Shown: in pieces, positions 1-6,834 of the stretch
Position numbering within the stretch: the stretch's first letter is position 1
Layout of the letters: every line of letters begins with the position of its first letter
NCBI GenBank assembly: GCA_030623035.1
Contig: JAUXFK010000008.1
Coordinates: 1-23,758, forward strand
Source: Deltaproteobacteria bacterium
GTDB lineage: Bacteria; Desulfobacterota; UBA8473
Direction of reading: 5' to 3'
DNA: 23,758 bases
Notes under the pieces: generated by a model
Database searches by the model: none
What the model saw: the letters and a program-made list of their open reading frames with translations, nothing else
What the model was told of the DNA's origin: nothing
Program-made: the position numbers and the translations under genes

Positions 1-77
1 TCATGCCGGACTTGATCCGGCATCCAGAAGTCATATCATACTGATAATATTCTGGATTCCTGCTTTCGCAGGAATGA
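1..77. repeat. Palindromic intergenic repeat (REP/BIME-like), possibly cut by the window start
   Basis: Two hairpins are visible: TGCCGGA-cttga-TCCGGCA near the left end and ATTCCTGC-tttc-GCAGGAAT near the right end. Between them CCAGA and TCTGG face each other, and the outer ends (TCATGCC and GGAATGA) are imperfect inverted copies, so the whole element folds as one large imperfect palindrome. Elements of this look (tgccggacttgatccggca and ttcctgcgaaagcaggaa types) are dispersed in high copy in many Desulfobacterota and other genomes. It does not appear elsewhere in this window. Its left boundary may lie outside the window. Confidence 0.7.
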
Positions 78-124
78 CGGCACATAGTTTGTGATTCTAA
101 TAATTTCAACAAGTTAGAAGAACT

Positions 125-155
125 TTGGACTGTGTAGTTACTTAGTAAGTAATTT
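125..155 (+). promoter_or_regulatory. Possible promoter with overlapping operator-like dyad upstream of the dsr block
   Basis: A perfect 7-bp dyad with a one-base centre, TTACTTA-G-TAAGTAA, occupies 138-152, 39 bases before the first start codon. It lies between a TTGGAC (125-130) and a TAATTT (150-155) that could act as weak -35 and -10 elements with a long 19-bp spacer. A dyad in that position suits a repressor or activator site. It could instead be chance in an A+T-rich leader. Neither hexamer is close to consensus. Confidence 0.3.
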
Positions 156-190
156 TTTAAAGATCAAGAAATAGGCGAGGGTTTTATATC

Positions 191-742
191 ATGTTAAAAA
201 ATCTCCTGTCACAAAAGAGATCTTCTGTATTGAAAAAGTGGTTTGATCTGGTACTGAACAGCTATCCTCATGATACTTCAAGGTTTCTAAAGCAGGAAAA
301 GAATCAGTTTGCAAATCCGGTTGGGTTTACGATCTCACAGGGGCTTAAGAATATTTACGATGAACTGCTTAAAGGAGAGGATTTTAAGAATATTTCCCCT
401 TTTTTAGAAAGGGTTATAAGGGTAAGGGCAGTTCAGGAGTTTTCTCCCTCTCAGGCCATTGAATTCGTGTTCCTTTTAAAGGATGTATTGAGGTATGAAT
501 TAAAGAGTGAAATCAGGAGAAACAATATCCGTGAAGACTTGCTGCAATTTGAGTCAAGAATCGATAGGCTCGCCATGTTTGCATTTGACATGTATGAGAG
601 ATGTCGAGAGGAGATTTACGAAATCAGGGTAAATGAGATAAAAGGAAGGATGTCCAAGCTGCTGGAAAAAACAAACAGGAGGCTTGGGATTTCAACACAG
701 GGATCGGATATTGTAAACGAGAACACTGATGGTATAGTGTAA
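191..742 (+). CDS. RsbRD N-terminal-domain-like protein preceding dsrM
   Basis: This 183-aa soluble, helix-rich protein has no signal peptide or membrane segment. Its body (about residues 5-155) resembles the RsbRD N-terminal sensor-type domain of RsbT co-antagonists: an opening KNLLSQKRSSVLKKWF helix, a PVGFTISQGL turn, and a central RVRAVQEFSPSQAIEFVFLLK segment. The STAS domain that completes true stressosome RsbR proteins is absent. From memory, a stand-alone protein of this type commonly sits just before dsrMKJOP in sulfate-reducing Deltaproteobacteria. It ends 18 bases before dsrM, whose Shine-Dalgarno lies in the gap, so the two are probably co-transcribed. A sensory or assembly role tied to the Dsr complex is inference; no function is established. 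No strong ribosome-binding site precedes this start, though GGCGAGGG lies about 8 bases upstream. Confidence 0.75.
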   Translation: MLKNLLSQKRSSVLKKWFDLVLNSYPHDTSRFLKQEKNQFANPVGFTISQGLKNIYDELLKGEDFKNISPFLERVIRVRAVQEFSPSQAIEFVFLLKDVLRYELKSEIRRNNIREDLLQFESRIDRLAMFAFDMYERCREEIYEIRVNEIKGRMSKLLEKTNRRLGISTQGSDIVNENTDGIV

Positions 743-760
743 AATATGAGGTGGTAGCAA

Positions 761-1753
761 ATGGGCTTATGGTTTTCTCTATTTTCAATAGTAATACTTG
801 TTTTACTTGTTGTAGGGGGAGTGGAGGTCTTCAGCTGGGATTCCCTCTTTGGGGTTCTAATTCCCTATGCGGCTTTTGTTATATTCCTGATTGGGATCAT
901 TTATCGGGTTGGGAAGTGGGCAAAAACACCTGTCCCCTTTAGAATCCCCACAACTTGTGGCCAGCACAAATCTCATCCGTGGATCAAGGCAAACAACCTG
1001 GAAAGTCCATATAACTCTTTAGGTGTTATCGGGAGAATGGCCCTTGAGGTCCTTTTTTTCCGGTCTCTTTTCAGGAACACCAGGGTTGAATTAATGGACG
1101 GTCCAAGGCTTGTATATGGCGGAACGAAGTGGTTATGGGCAGCAGGGCTTGCTTTTCATTGGTCATTTCTCTTTATTGTCATAAGGCACCTCAGGTTTTT
1201 TACTGAGCCCGTTCCTTTCTTTGTAAATCTACTTGAAGGTATGGATGGCCTGTTCGAAATAAGTGTGCCCACGTTCTATTTAACCGATATTGTTATTATA
1301 TCAGCGGTGACGTATCTTTTCTTAAGAAGGGTCGTTATCCCCCAGCTCCGATATATCTCTCTTGCTGCGGATTATTTCCCCCTCTTTTTGATATTAAGCA
1401 TAGCAATTACCGGTGTTCTTATGCGGCATTTCTACAAAGTGGATATATTAAGTGTAAAGGAGCTGGCTACAGGATTATCCACTCTTAATCCGGTAACCCC
1501 GGAAGGGGTCGGGTTGCTGTTTTATATCCATCTGTTTCTTGTTAGCATTCTTCTTATGTACTTACCCTTCAGCAAACTCATGCATATGGGAGGGGTTTTT
1601 CTCAGTCCCACAAGAAATATGGCGAATAACAATCGCATGGTAAGGCATGTGAATCCCTGGAATTACCCTGTTAAAGTTCATACATATGAAGAATATGAAG
1701 ACGATTTCAGAGTAAAAATGAAAAACGCTGGACTGCCAGTGGAAAAGGAGTGA
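761..1753 (+). CDS. dsrM: DsrM, membrane cytochrome b subunit of DsrMKJOP
   Basis: DsrM is the NarI-like, menaquinone-interacting di-heme b subunit of the sulfite-reduction-associated DsrMKJOP complex. The 330-aa product shows about six hydrophobic segments: roughly residues 3-21, 28-50, 125-145, 170-190, 205-225 and 250-272. Candidate heme-ligand histidines occur in GLAFHWSF, VIRHLRFF, LMRHFYK, YIHLFL and KLMHMGG. The cytoplasmic tail carries no Fe-S motif. The start is fixed by GAGGTGG six bases upstream; a competing upstream GTG lies inside that Shine-Dalgarno. The gene ends 3 bases before dsrK, the usual DsrM-DsrK pairing for quinol-linked reduction of a DsrC disulfide or trisulfide. Length and order match the family. 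Confidence 0.93.
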   Translation: MGLWFSLFSIVILVLLVVGGVEVFSWDSLFGVLIPYAAFVIFLIGIIYRVGKWAKTPVPFRIPTTCGQHKSHPWIKANNLESPYNSLGVIGRMALEVLFFRSLFRNTRVELMDGPRLVYGGTKWLWAAGLAFHWSFLFIVIRHLRFFTEPVPFFVNLLEGMDGLFEISVPTFYLTDIVIISAVTYLFLRRVVIPQLRYISLAADYFPLFLILSIAITGVLMRHFYKVDILSVKELATGLSTLNPVTPEGVGLLFYIHLFLVSILLMYLPFSKLMHMGGVFLSPTRNMANNNRMVRHVNPWNYPVKVHTYEEYEDDFRVKMKNAGLPVEKE

Positions 1754-1756
1754 TAT

Positions 1757-3385
1757 ATGTCAGAATCAGAGCTGTCAAACGTTCCAAAGCCTGATGAGTT
1801 TATGGCGATAGACCACAAGCCTCCAAAGAGTGGGTGGATGGAGACACCGGTTGACTTCAAGCCGGGGAATTATTGCTTTCCTGCAAAAGCAAAGAACCTG
1901 AAGATCCTTGATATGCCGAATCCCAGGGAATGGTCTCCGACCGATGAGGACTGGAAACTCCCTGAAAATTGGAAAGAGATCATAATTGAGGGGATAAGAG
2001 AAAGACTTGATAAGTATCGTTCCTTCAGGATATTCATGGACATCTGTGTAAGGTGTGGTGCATGTGCCGATAAATGCCACTTTTTCATCGGTTCTGGAGA
2101 TCCGAAGAATATGCCAGTGCTGCGAGCAGAGCTTTTGAGATCGGTTTATCGGAATGACTTTACAATGGCAGGTAAGATTCTGGGAAGGCTTGCTGGTGCA
2201 AGGGAACTAACGATCGATGTAATAAAAGAGTGGTTCTATTACTTTTACCAGTGTACAGAGTGTCGCCGTTGCTCGGTTTTTTGTCCGTATGGTATTGATA
2301 CGGCTGAGATAACCATGATGGGGAGAGAGCTGTTACATCTGCTTGGGTTGGGTATCAACTGGGCTATGGAGCCTGTGGCGAATTGTTTCATGACAGGAAA
2401 CCACCTGGGTATTCAACCCCATGGCTTTAAAGAGACCCTTGAATTCTTTGCAGAAGATGCTGAAGAGATAACGGGTGTCAAGATAGAGGTTCCCATAAAT
2501 AAGAAGGGGGCGGAGATACTCTTTGTGGTGCCTTCCGGTGATTACTTTGGTGACCCGGGTACATTTACCTGTACTGGTTACATGATGCTATTCCATGAGC
2601 TGGGGCTCGACTATACCTGGAGTACTTTTGCGTCCGAGGGTGGAAACTTCGGTCTCTTTACCTCACATGAGATGATCAAGAGGCTCAATGCCAAGATATA
2701 TGCTGAGGCAAAGAGGTTAGGCGTAAAATGGATTCTAGGGGGAGAATGCGGTCACATGTGGAGGGTTGTCAATCAGTATATGGATACGATGAACGGACCT
2801 GCGGATTTTCTTGAGGAACCCGTGTCTCCTATTACGGGGACGAAGTTTGAGAATGCCAAATCTACAAAGATGGTCCATATTATGGAGTTTACAGCGGATC
2901 TTATCAAGCACAACAAGTTGAGGCTTGATCCGAGCAGGAATGACAACTACATAGTAACATTCCATGACTCTTGCAATCCCGCAAGAGCTATGGGGATTCT
3001 GGAAGAGCCGCGGGATGTCATCAAGAATGTCTGTAATCATTTCTACGAAATGCCGGAAAACACCATAAGGGAACAGACGTTTTGCTGCGGAGGAGGTGCT
3101 GGGTTGGGTACGGATGAGAATATGGATATGCGGTTGAGAGGAGGCTTCGCAAGAGGGAACGCTGTAAGATATGTCCAGGAGAAACACGGAGTGAATCGTC
3201 TTGCCTGTATGTGTGCAATTGATAGGGCTACCCTAATACCCGTATGCGATTACTGGGCTCCCGGGGTAGAGGTGACAGGCATTCATGAGATGGTGGCAAA
3301 TGCTTTAATTATGAGAGGGGAGACCGAGAGGGAAACCGACTTACGTGGTGAGCCCTTGCCAGGAAAGGAGGAAAAGGATGAGTAG
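1757..3385 (+). CDS. dsrK: DsrK, HdrD-like catalytic Fe-S subunit of DsrMKJOP
   Basis: DsrK is the cytoplasmic subunit related to heterodisulfide reductase HdrD and is thought to reduce the DsrC trisulfide. The 542-aa protein has two ferredoxin-type [4Fe-4S] motifs, C97-C100-C103-C107 and C166-C169-C172-C176. The C-terminal half carries CCG-type cysteines for a noncubane cluster: C331 (GGECGHMW), C406 (HDSCNPARAMG), C443-C444 (CCGGGAGLG) and C484/C486. There is no membrane segment; it would anchor through DsrM. The ribosome-binding site AAGGAG lies in the last codons of dsrM, and the last 8 bases overlap dsrJ, indicating translational coupling. Family length and motif order are normal. Confidence 0.95.
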   Translation: MSESELSNVPKPDEFMAIDHKPPKSGWMETPVDFKPGNYCFPAKAKNLKILDMPNPREWSPTDEDWKLPENWKEIIIEGIRERLDKYRSFRIFMDICVRCGACADKCHFFIGSGDPKNMPVLRAELLRSVYRNDFTMAGKILGRLAGARELTIDVIKEWFYYFYQCTECRRCSVFCPYGIDTAEITMMGRELLHLLGLGINWAMEPVANCFMTGNHLGIQPHGFKETLEFFAEDAEEITGVKIEVPINKKGAEILFVVPSGDYFGDPGTFTCTGYMMLFHELGLDYTWSTFASEGGNFGLFTSHEMIKRLNAKIYAEAKRLGVKWILGGECGHMWRVVNQYMDTMNGPADFLEEPVSPITGTKFENAKSTKMVHIMEFTADLIKHNKLRLDPSRNDNYIVTFHDSCNPARAMGILEEPRDVIKNVCNHFYEMPENTIREQTFCCGGGAGLGTDENMDMRLRGGFARGNAVRYVQEKHGVNRLACMCAIDRATLIPVCDYWAPGVEVTGIHEMVANALIMRGETERETDLRGEPLPGKEEKDE

Positions 3386-3764
3386 TAGTGCCAAAGTCAT
3401 TGCCGGGCTTATTATTTTCCTGTGTCTGATAACCTTTCCTGTCTGGTATAATGTAGTTGGTGGGAAGGCCTCGTATACACCAGAGCTGAAGATCATAAGC
3501 GAAGAAAAGAGCTGTGTGGAGTCCAAAGAATTTATGAGGATAGAACACATGCAATTATTAGATGATTGGAGAAATTCGGTAGTCCGAAAAAATAATAGGA
3601 CTTATATTGCTCATAATGGAAAAGAGCATAATATGAGTCTTACAGATACATGTTTGAAATGTCATTCGAACAAGACAGAATTTTGCGATCAATGCCACAA
3701 TTATCTGGAGGTGACTCCTACCTGCTGGAATTGCCATATTGTTCCGGAGGAGAATAAACTATGA
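3378..3764 (+). CDS. dsrJ: DsrJ, periplasmic triheme cytochrome c of DsrMKJOP
   Basis: The 128-aa protein has an uncleaved-looking N-terminal signal or anchor (about residues 5-24) followed by three CXXCH heme c sites at residues 92-96, 103-107 and 116-120. Cys46 in SCVESKEF, with a following MRIEHM stretch, matches the conserved cysteine that serves as an unusual His/Cys heme ligand in characterised DsrJ (Cys46 in Allochromatium, from memory). The start is the ATG preceded by AGGAAAGGAGG. An in-frame GTG 33 bases upstream has a worse ribosome-binding site and would lengthen the pre-signal region. The gene overlaps dsrK by 8 bases and dsrO by 4 (ATGA). Its presence distinguishes the full five-subunit complex from minimal DsrMK. 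Confidence 0.93.
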   Translation: MSSSAKVIAGLIIFLCLITFPVWYNVVGGKASYTPELKIISEEKSCVESKEFMRIEHMQLLDDWRNSVVRKNNRTYIAHNGKEHNMSLTDTCLKCHSNKTEFCDQCHNYLEVTPTCWNCHIVPEENKL

Positions 3765-4549
3765 AGATCGATAGAAGAGATTTTTTAAAGATAGGCGGAC
3801 TCGGTGTGTTGGGTTTTGCGGCCAAACCAGTCATTGATGTGGTCTCTAAAGGGGAACTGTCAGAGGCTTCTATAGAAGCGGGTCCTTTGGCAGGAAAGAG
3901 ACTGGCTATGGTTATAGATATGACGAAGTGTAAAGAGGGCTGCACAGACTGTATAGATGCATGCCACAGCATCCATAATGTCCCTGATTTTAAAAATCGA
4001 AAAGATGAGATCAAGTGGATATGGAATGAGCCTTATGATAAGACATTTCCAACCCAGGAGCATGAATTCATAGGCACTGGGATAAAAGAGAGACCGTTTA
4101 TGGTACTGTGTAATCACTGTGATAACCCTCCTTGCGTAAGGGTATGTCCGACAAAGGCTACCTTTAAAAGAGAAGACGGGATCGTCTTTATGGACTATCA
4201 CCGTTGTATTGGGTGCAGATTCTGCATGGCTGCATGTCCTTATGGGTCGAGGAGTTTTAACTGGAGAAACCCCAGAGGACTAGACTCGTCAGGAAACCCC
4301 TTTATAAAAAAGAACAATACGAACTTTCCAACGAGAACCACAGGGGTTGTAGAAAAATGTAATTTTTGTGCGGAGCGGCTTGCCAAAGGACTCATCCCGA
4401 TGTGTGCGGAAGTATGCAAGGAAAAGGCGATCGTTTTTGGTGATCTGGAAGAGACAGACTCAGAGCTGAGAGAAGTACTTCGCTCCCATTACACCATTCG
4501 ACGTAAACCCGGCCTTGGTACAAGGCCCCAAATCTATTATATAGTGTGA
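3761..4549 (+). CDS. dsrO: DsrO, Tat-exported ferredoxin-like subunit of DsrMKJOP
   Basis: The N-terminus has a textbook twin-arginine signal, RRDFLKIGG from residue 5, so the protein is exported folded with its Fe-S clusters. The mature part has four cysteine clusters in the style of periplasmic ferredoxin subunits of the CISM family: C57-C61-C64-C68, then CNHCDNPPCVRVCP, CIGCRFCMAACPYG and a final CNFC...CAEVC group. It would pass electrons between DsrJ hemes and DsrP in the membrane. The start codon overlaps the dsrJ stop (ATGA), a coupling signature. The 262-aa length is as expected. Confidence 0.94.
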   Translation: MKIDRRDFLKIGGLGVLGFAAKPVIDVVSKGELSEASIEAGPLAGKRLAMVIDMTKCKEGCTDCIDACHSIHNVPDFKNRKDEIKWIWNEPYDKTFPTQEHEFIGTGIKERPFMVLCNHCDNPPCVRVCPTKATFKREDGIVFMDYHRCIGCRFCMAACPYGSRSFNWRNPRGLDSSGNPFIKKNNTNFPTRTTGVVEKCNFCAERLAKGLIPMCAEVCKEKAIVFGDLEETDSELREVLRSHYTIRRKPGLGTRPQIYYIV

Positions 4550-4555
4550 GGCGTT

Positions 4556-5713
4556 ATGATTGAAAAGGCTTTAACTGGGAGCAAAAAATACTGGGGGTTG
4601 GTAGGATTTCTACTGGTTATCATGGGGGCAGGTTTTATTTCCTACCTGATGCAGTGGTTTTACGGTTTAGGGATAACAGGTATGAGCAGGGACGTTTCAT
4701 GGGGTCTTTATATCGCCCAGTTTACCTTCCTGGTGGGTGTGGCTGCTTCGGCAGTTATGGTAGTTCTGCCGTACTACCTGCATAATTACAAAGCATTCGG
4801 AAGGATTACAATTTTAGGAGAATTTTTGGCCATTGCATCTGTGATGATGTGTCTGGTATTTATTATTGCCGATCTGGGACAACCGGTTCGGGCGATGAAT
4901 ATAATACTGCACCCAAATCCCGGATCGATACTGTTCTGGGATATGATCGTCTTAAATGGTTATCTCCTGTTGAATATGCTGATAGGCTGGAATGTCCTGG
5001 CTTCTGAGAGGAAATCCATACCACCACCGGTCTGGGTAAAACCTTTGATATATCTCTCCATCCCCTGGGCTGTGAGCATTCATACGGTTACAGCTTTCAT
5101 TTATGCGGGACTTCCTGGAAGGGGTTTCTGGCTTACTGCCATTATGGCGCCAAGGTTTCTGGCCTCTGCGTTTGCTGCAGGACCTGCCCTCCTCATCCTT
5201 TTGGCCCTTATCATAAGAAAGTTCACAAAGTTCGATCCAGGAAGGGAGGCAATTCAAAATCTGGGGCGGATTGTAACCTATGCAATGGCGGTTAGTGTTT
5301 TTTTCGTTCTTTTGGAGATATTTACTGTATTCTATAGTCAGATACCTGAGCATATGCATCATTTTGAGTACCTTTTTACTGGTCTGGAAGGCCATGGGAA
5401 ACTCGTTCCCTGGATGTGGAGTTCTGCCGTACTGGCAGTTATCTCTCTTATACTCTTAATAAATCCTTTTACTCGTAAAAGAGAGGGAATTTTGGCGTTT
5501 GCCTGCGTATTGGTATTTGTCTCCCTTTGGATAGAGAAGGGCCTTTGTCTGGTAATAACCGGATTTATCCCATCAACACTGGGTAGAGTATATGAGTATT
5601 CACCTACTTTACCTGAGATACTCATAACCCTTTCTGTATGGGCAATGGGATTTTTGATACTTACTATACTTTATAAGGTAGGCATAACGGTTAAAGAAGA
5701 GATAGAGGCATAA
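4556..5713 (+). CDS. dsrP: DsrP, NrfD-like integral membrane quinone-interacting subunit
   Basis: This 385-aa protein is almost entirely hydrophobic helices, about ten by eye, as in the NrfD/PsrC family. These anchor periplasmic ferredoxin subunits and exchange electrons with menaquinone without carrying Fe-S motifs. The first helices include FYGLGITGMSRDVSWGLYIA, a typical NrfD-family entry segment, and the C-terminus has PSTLGRVYEYSPTLPEI. It begins 6 bases after dsrO with only a weak GTGAGGCG ribosome-binding site, which suggests coupling to dsrO. It closes the dsrMKJOP run; the next gene is 119 bases away. Confidence 0.93.
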   Translation: MIEKALTGSKKYWGLVGFLLVIMGAGFISYLMQWFYGLGITGMSRDVSWGLYIAQFTFLVGVAASAVMVVLPYYLHNYKAFGRITILGEFLAIASVMMCLVFIIADLGQPVRAMNIILHPNPGSILFWDMIVLNGYLLLNMLIGWNVLASERKSIPPPVWVKPLIYLSIPWAVSIHTVTAFIYAGLPGRGFWLTAIMAPRFLASAFAAGPALLILLALIIRKFTKFDPGREAIQNLGRIVTYAMAVSVFFVLLEIFTVFYSQIPEHMHHFEYLFTGLEGHGKLVPWMWSSAVLAVISLILLINPFTRKREGILAFACVLVFVSLWIEKGLCLVITGFIPSTLGRVYEYSPTLPEILITLSVWAMGFLILTILYKVGITVKEEIEA

Positions 5714-5832
5714 AAGAAAGACTGGCAGCCACGAATAAACTGACAAAAAGAAATAAAAAGACCGGAATGAAAATCTTAAAAATAAGTTTTAATAAATGAA
5801 TAACCAATGTTTACAAGGAGGATAAATAGAAG

Positions 5833-6024
5833 ATGGGTTATGTAGTAAAAGTTGATAAAGAGAAATGTGATGGTGATGGTGCATGTGTGGAGAATTGCCC
5901 TGTAGAAGTCTTTGAGATGGATGCAAATGGCAAATCAGAACCAGTCAATCAAGAAGAATGCTTAGGCTGTGAAACCTGTTTAGAGGTATGTGAAACCGGA
6001 GCCATTACAGTAGAAGAAGAATAA
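5833..6024 (+). CDS. Small two-cluster ferredoxin with Asp replacing one ligand
   Basis: This is a 63-aa soluble ferredoxin. The C-terminal cluster site is canonical (C43-x2-C46-x2-C49-x3-C53), although Glu rather than Pro follows the last Cys. The N-terminal site is C12-x2-D15-x2-C18-x3-C22-P, so Asp15 takes the place of the second cysteine. This matches ferredoxins such as Desulfovibrio africanus Fd III, where an Asp ligand allows reversible [3Fe-4S]/[4Fe-4S] conversion and binding of other metals. The protein is strongly acidic. AAGGAGG lies 11 bases before the ATG. Its place between dsrMKJOP and aprBA suggests it serves as an electron carrier in sulfate or sulfite reduction, which is inference. 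Confidence 0.9.
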   Translation: MGYVVKVDKEKCDGDGACVENCPVEVFEMDANGKSEPVNQEECLGCETCLEVCETGAITVEEE

Positions 6025-6372
6025 GGGTTTCGAAACTGCTAAAGCTGAGATTGTCGTATTATTTCCACCAGACATAAATTGAATAAGATATTTTATTGAT
6101 CGTTTTAAGGGAGACTTAAGACCTTTATAAAAAGAGTTCTTGAATCAACATACCTGAAGTAAAGAGGAAAGGATTTACACTAGAAAAACTGTTGATCAGG
6201 ATTAGATAAATAGAGAGGTAAAAGGTATCCTTTGGTCAATTTCAATAATGTGTATTGGATAAGAGATGCGGTGATATTGAGAGGAGGTGGTAAAGGCAGT
6301 ATAGTTGATCAATTGGCAGAACATGTTGTAAACTTTAAAAGTTGTTAGTAAATTATTTGAGGAGGTATAAAT
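6025..6372. other. Intergenic leader upstream of aprBA (348 bases)
   Basis: No coding sequence is supported here. There is no clear terminator behind the ferredoxin gene. A strong Shine-Dalgarno-like GAGGAGGTGG around 6281-6290 is not followed by a credible gene, only by tiny frames that close within nine codons or fewer. A TTGGTC-17-TTGGAT pair around 6233-6261 is at best a poor promoter. A short dyad AAAGG-tat-CCTTT lies near 6227-6239. The proximal GGAGGT at 6361-6366 is the aprB ribosome-binding site. The long leader suggests aprBA has its own promoter, but I cannot place it. Confidence 0.5.
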
Positions 6373-6816
6373 ATGCCAAGTTATGTCATTATGGAGAAAT
6401 GTGACGGCTGTAAGGGACAGGATAAGACCGCTTGTTTGCATATATGTCCCAACGACCTTATGGTGTTGAATAAGGATACAATGAAGGCGTACAACCGGGC
6501 ACCTGAAATGTGCTGGGAGTGTTACAACTGTGTTAAGATCTGTCCACAACAGGCCATGGATGTAAGGGGCTATGCTGATTTTGTTCCAATGGGCGCTTCT
6601 GTTGTACCTTTAAGAGGATCAGAGGACATTATGTGGACCGTTAAGTTCAGAAACGGAAGTCTGAAACGCTTCAAGTTCCCTATCAGGACAACTCCTGAGG
6701 GTTCGGCTGTGCCGGATGGCGGATGGGAGACAGCATCCGATGACATTAAGAGTCCGCTATTGTTTACGGAACCTGGATCATTGGGGCTCTCTGAACTTTC
6801 CACAATTAAAAAATAG
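6373..6816 (+). CDS. aprB: Adenylylsulfate reductase beta subunit
   Basis: AprB is the electron-transfer subunit of cytoplasmic APS reductase. The 147-aa protein opens with two [4Fe-4S] sites built as in known AprB: C10, C13, C21, C25 (with a longer gap between the second and third Cys) and C47, C50, C53, C57. Trp48 sits beside the second group, where AprB has a conserved Trp implicated in electron transfer to the flavin (from memory). The C-terminal half lacks cysteines and is the beta-structured tail that wraps AprA. GGAGGT stands 6 bases before the ATG. aprA follows after 18 bases with its own strong Shine-Dalgarno. Confidence 0.96.
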   Translation: MPSYVIMEKCDGCKGQDKTACLHICPNDLMVLNKDTMKAYNRAPEMCWECYNCVKICPQQAMDVRGYADFVPMGASVVPLRGSEDIMWTVKFRNGSLKRFKFPIRTTPEGSAVPDGGWETASDDIKSPLLFTEPGSLGLSELSTIKK

Positions 6817-6834
6817 TACAGGAGGTGAGAAGAT

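Noticed and set aside
2735..3187. Minus-strand open frame opposite dsrK (150 codons)
   Set aside because: It is antisense to conserved DsrK motifs, with no ribosome-binding site or family signal.
3345..3377. GTG start 33 bases upstream for dsrJ
   Set aside because: It would prepend a charged segment to the signal anchor; the ATG at 3378 has AGGAAAGGAGG and gives the expected length and Cys46 position.
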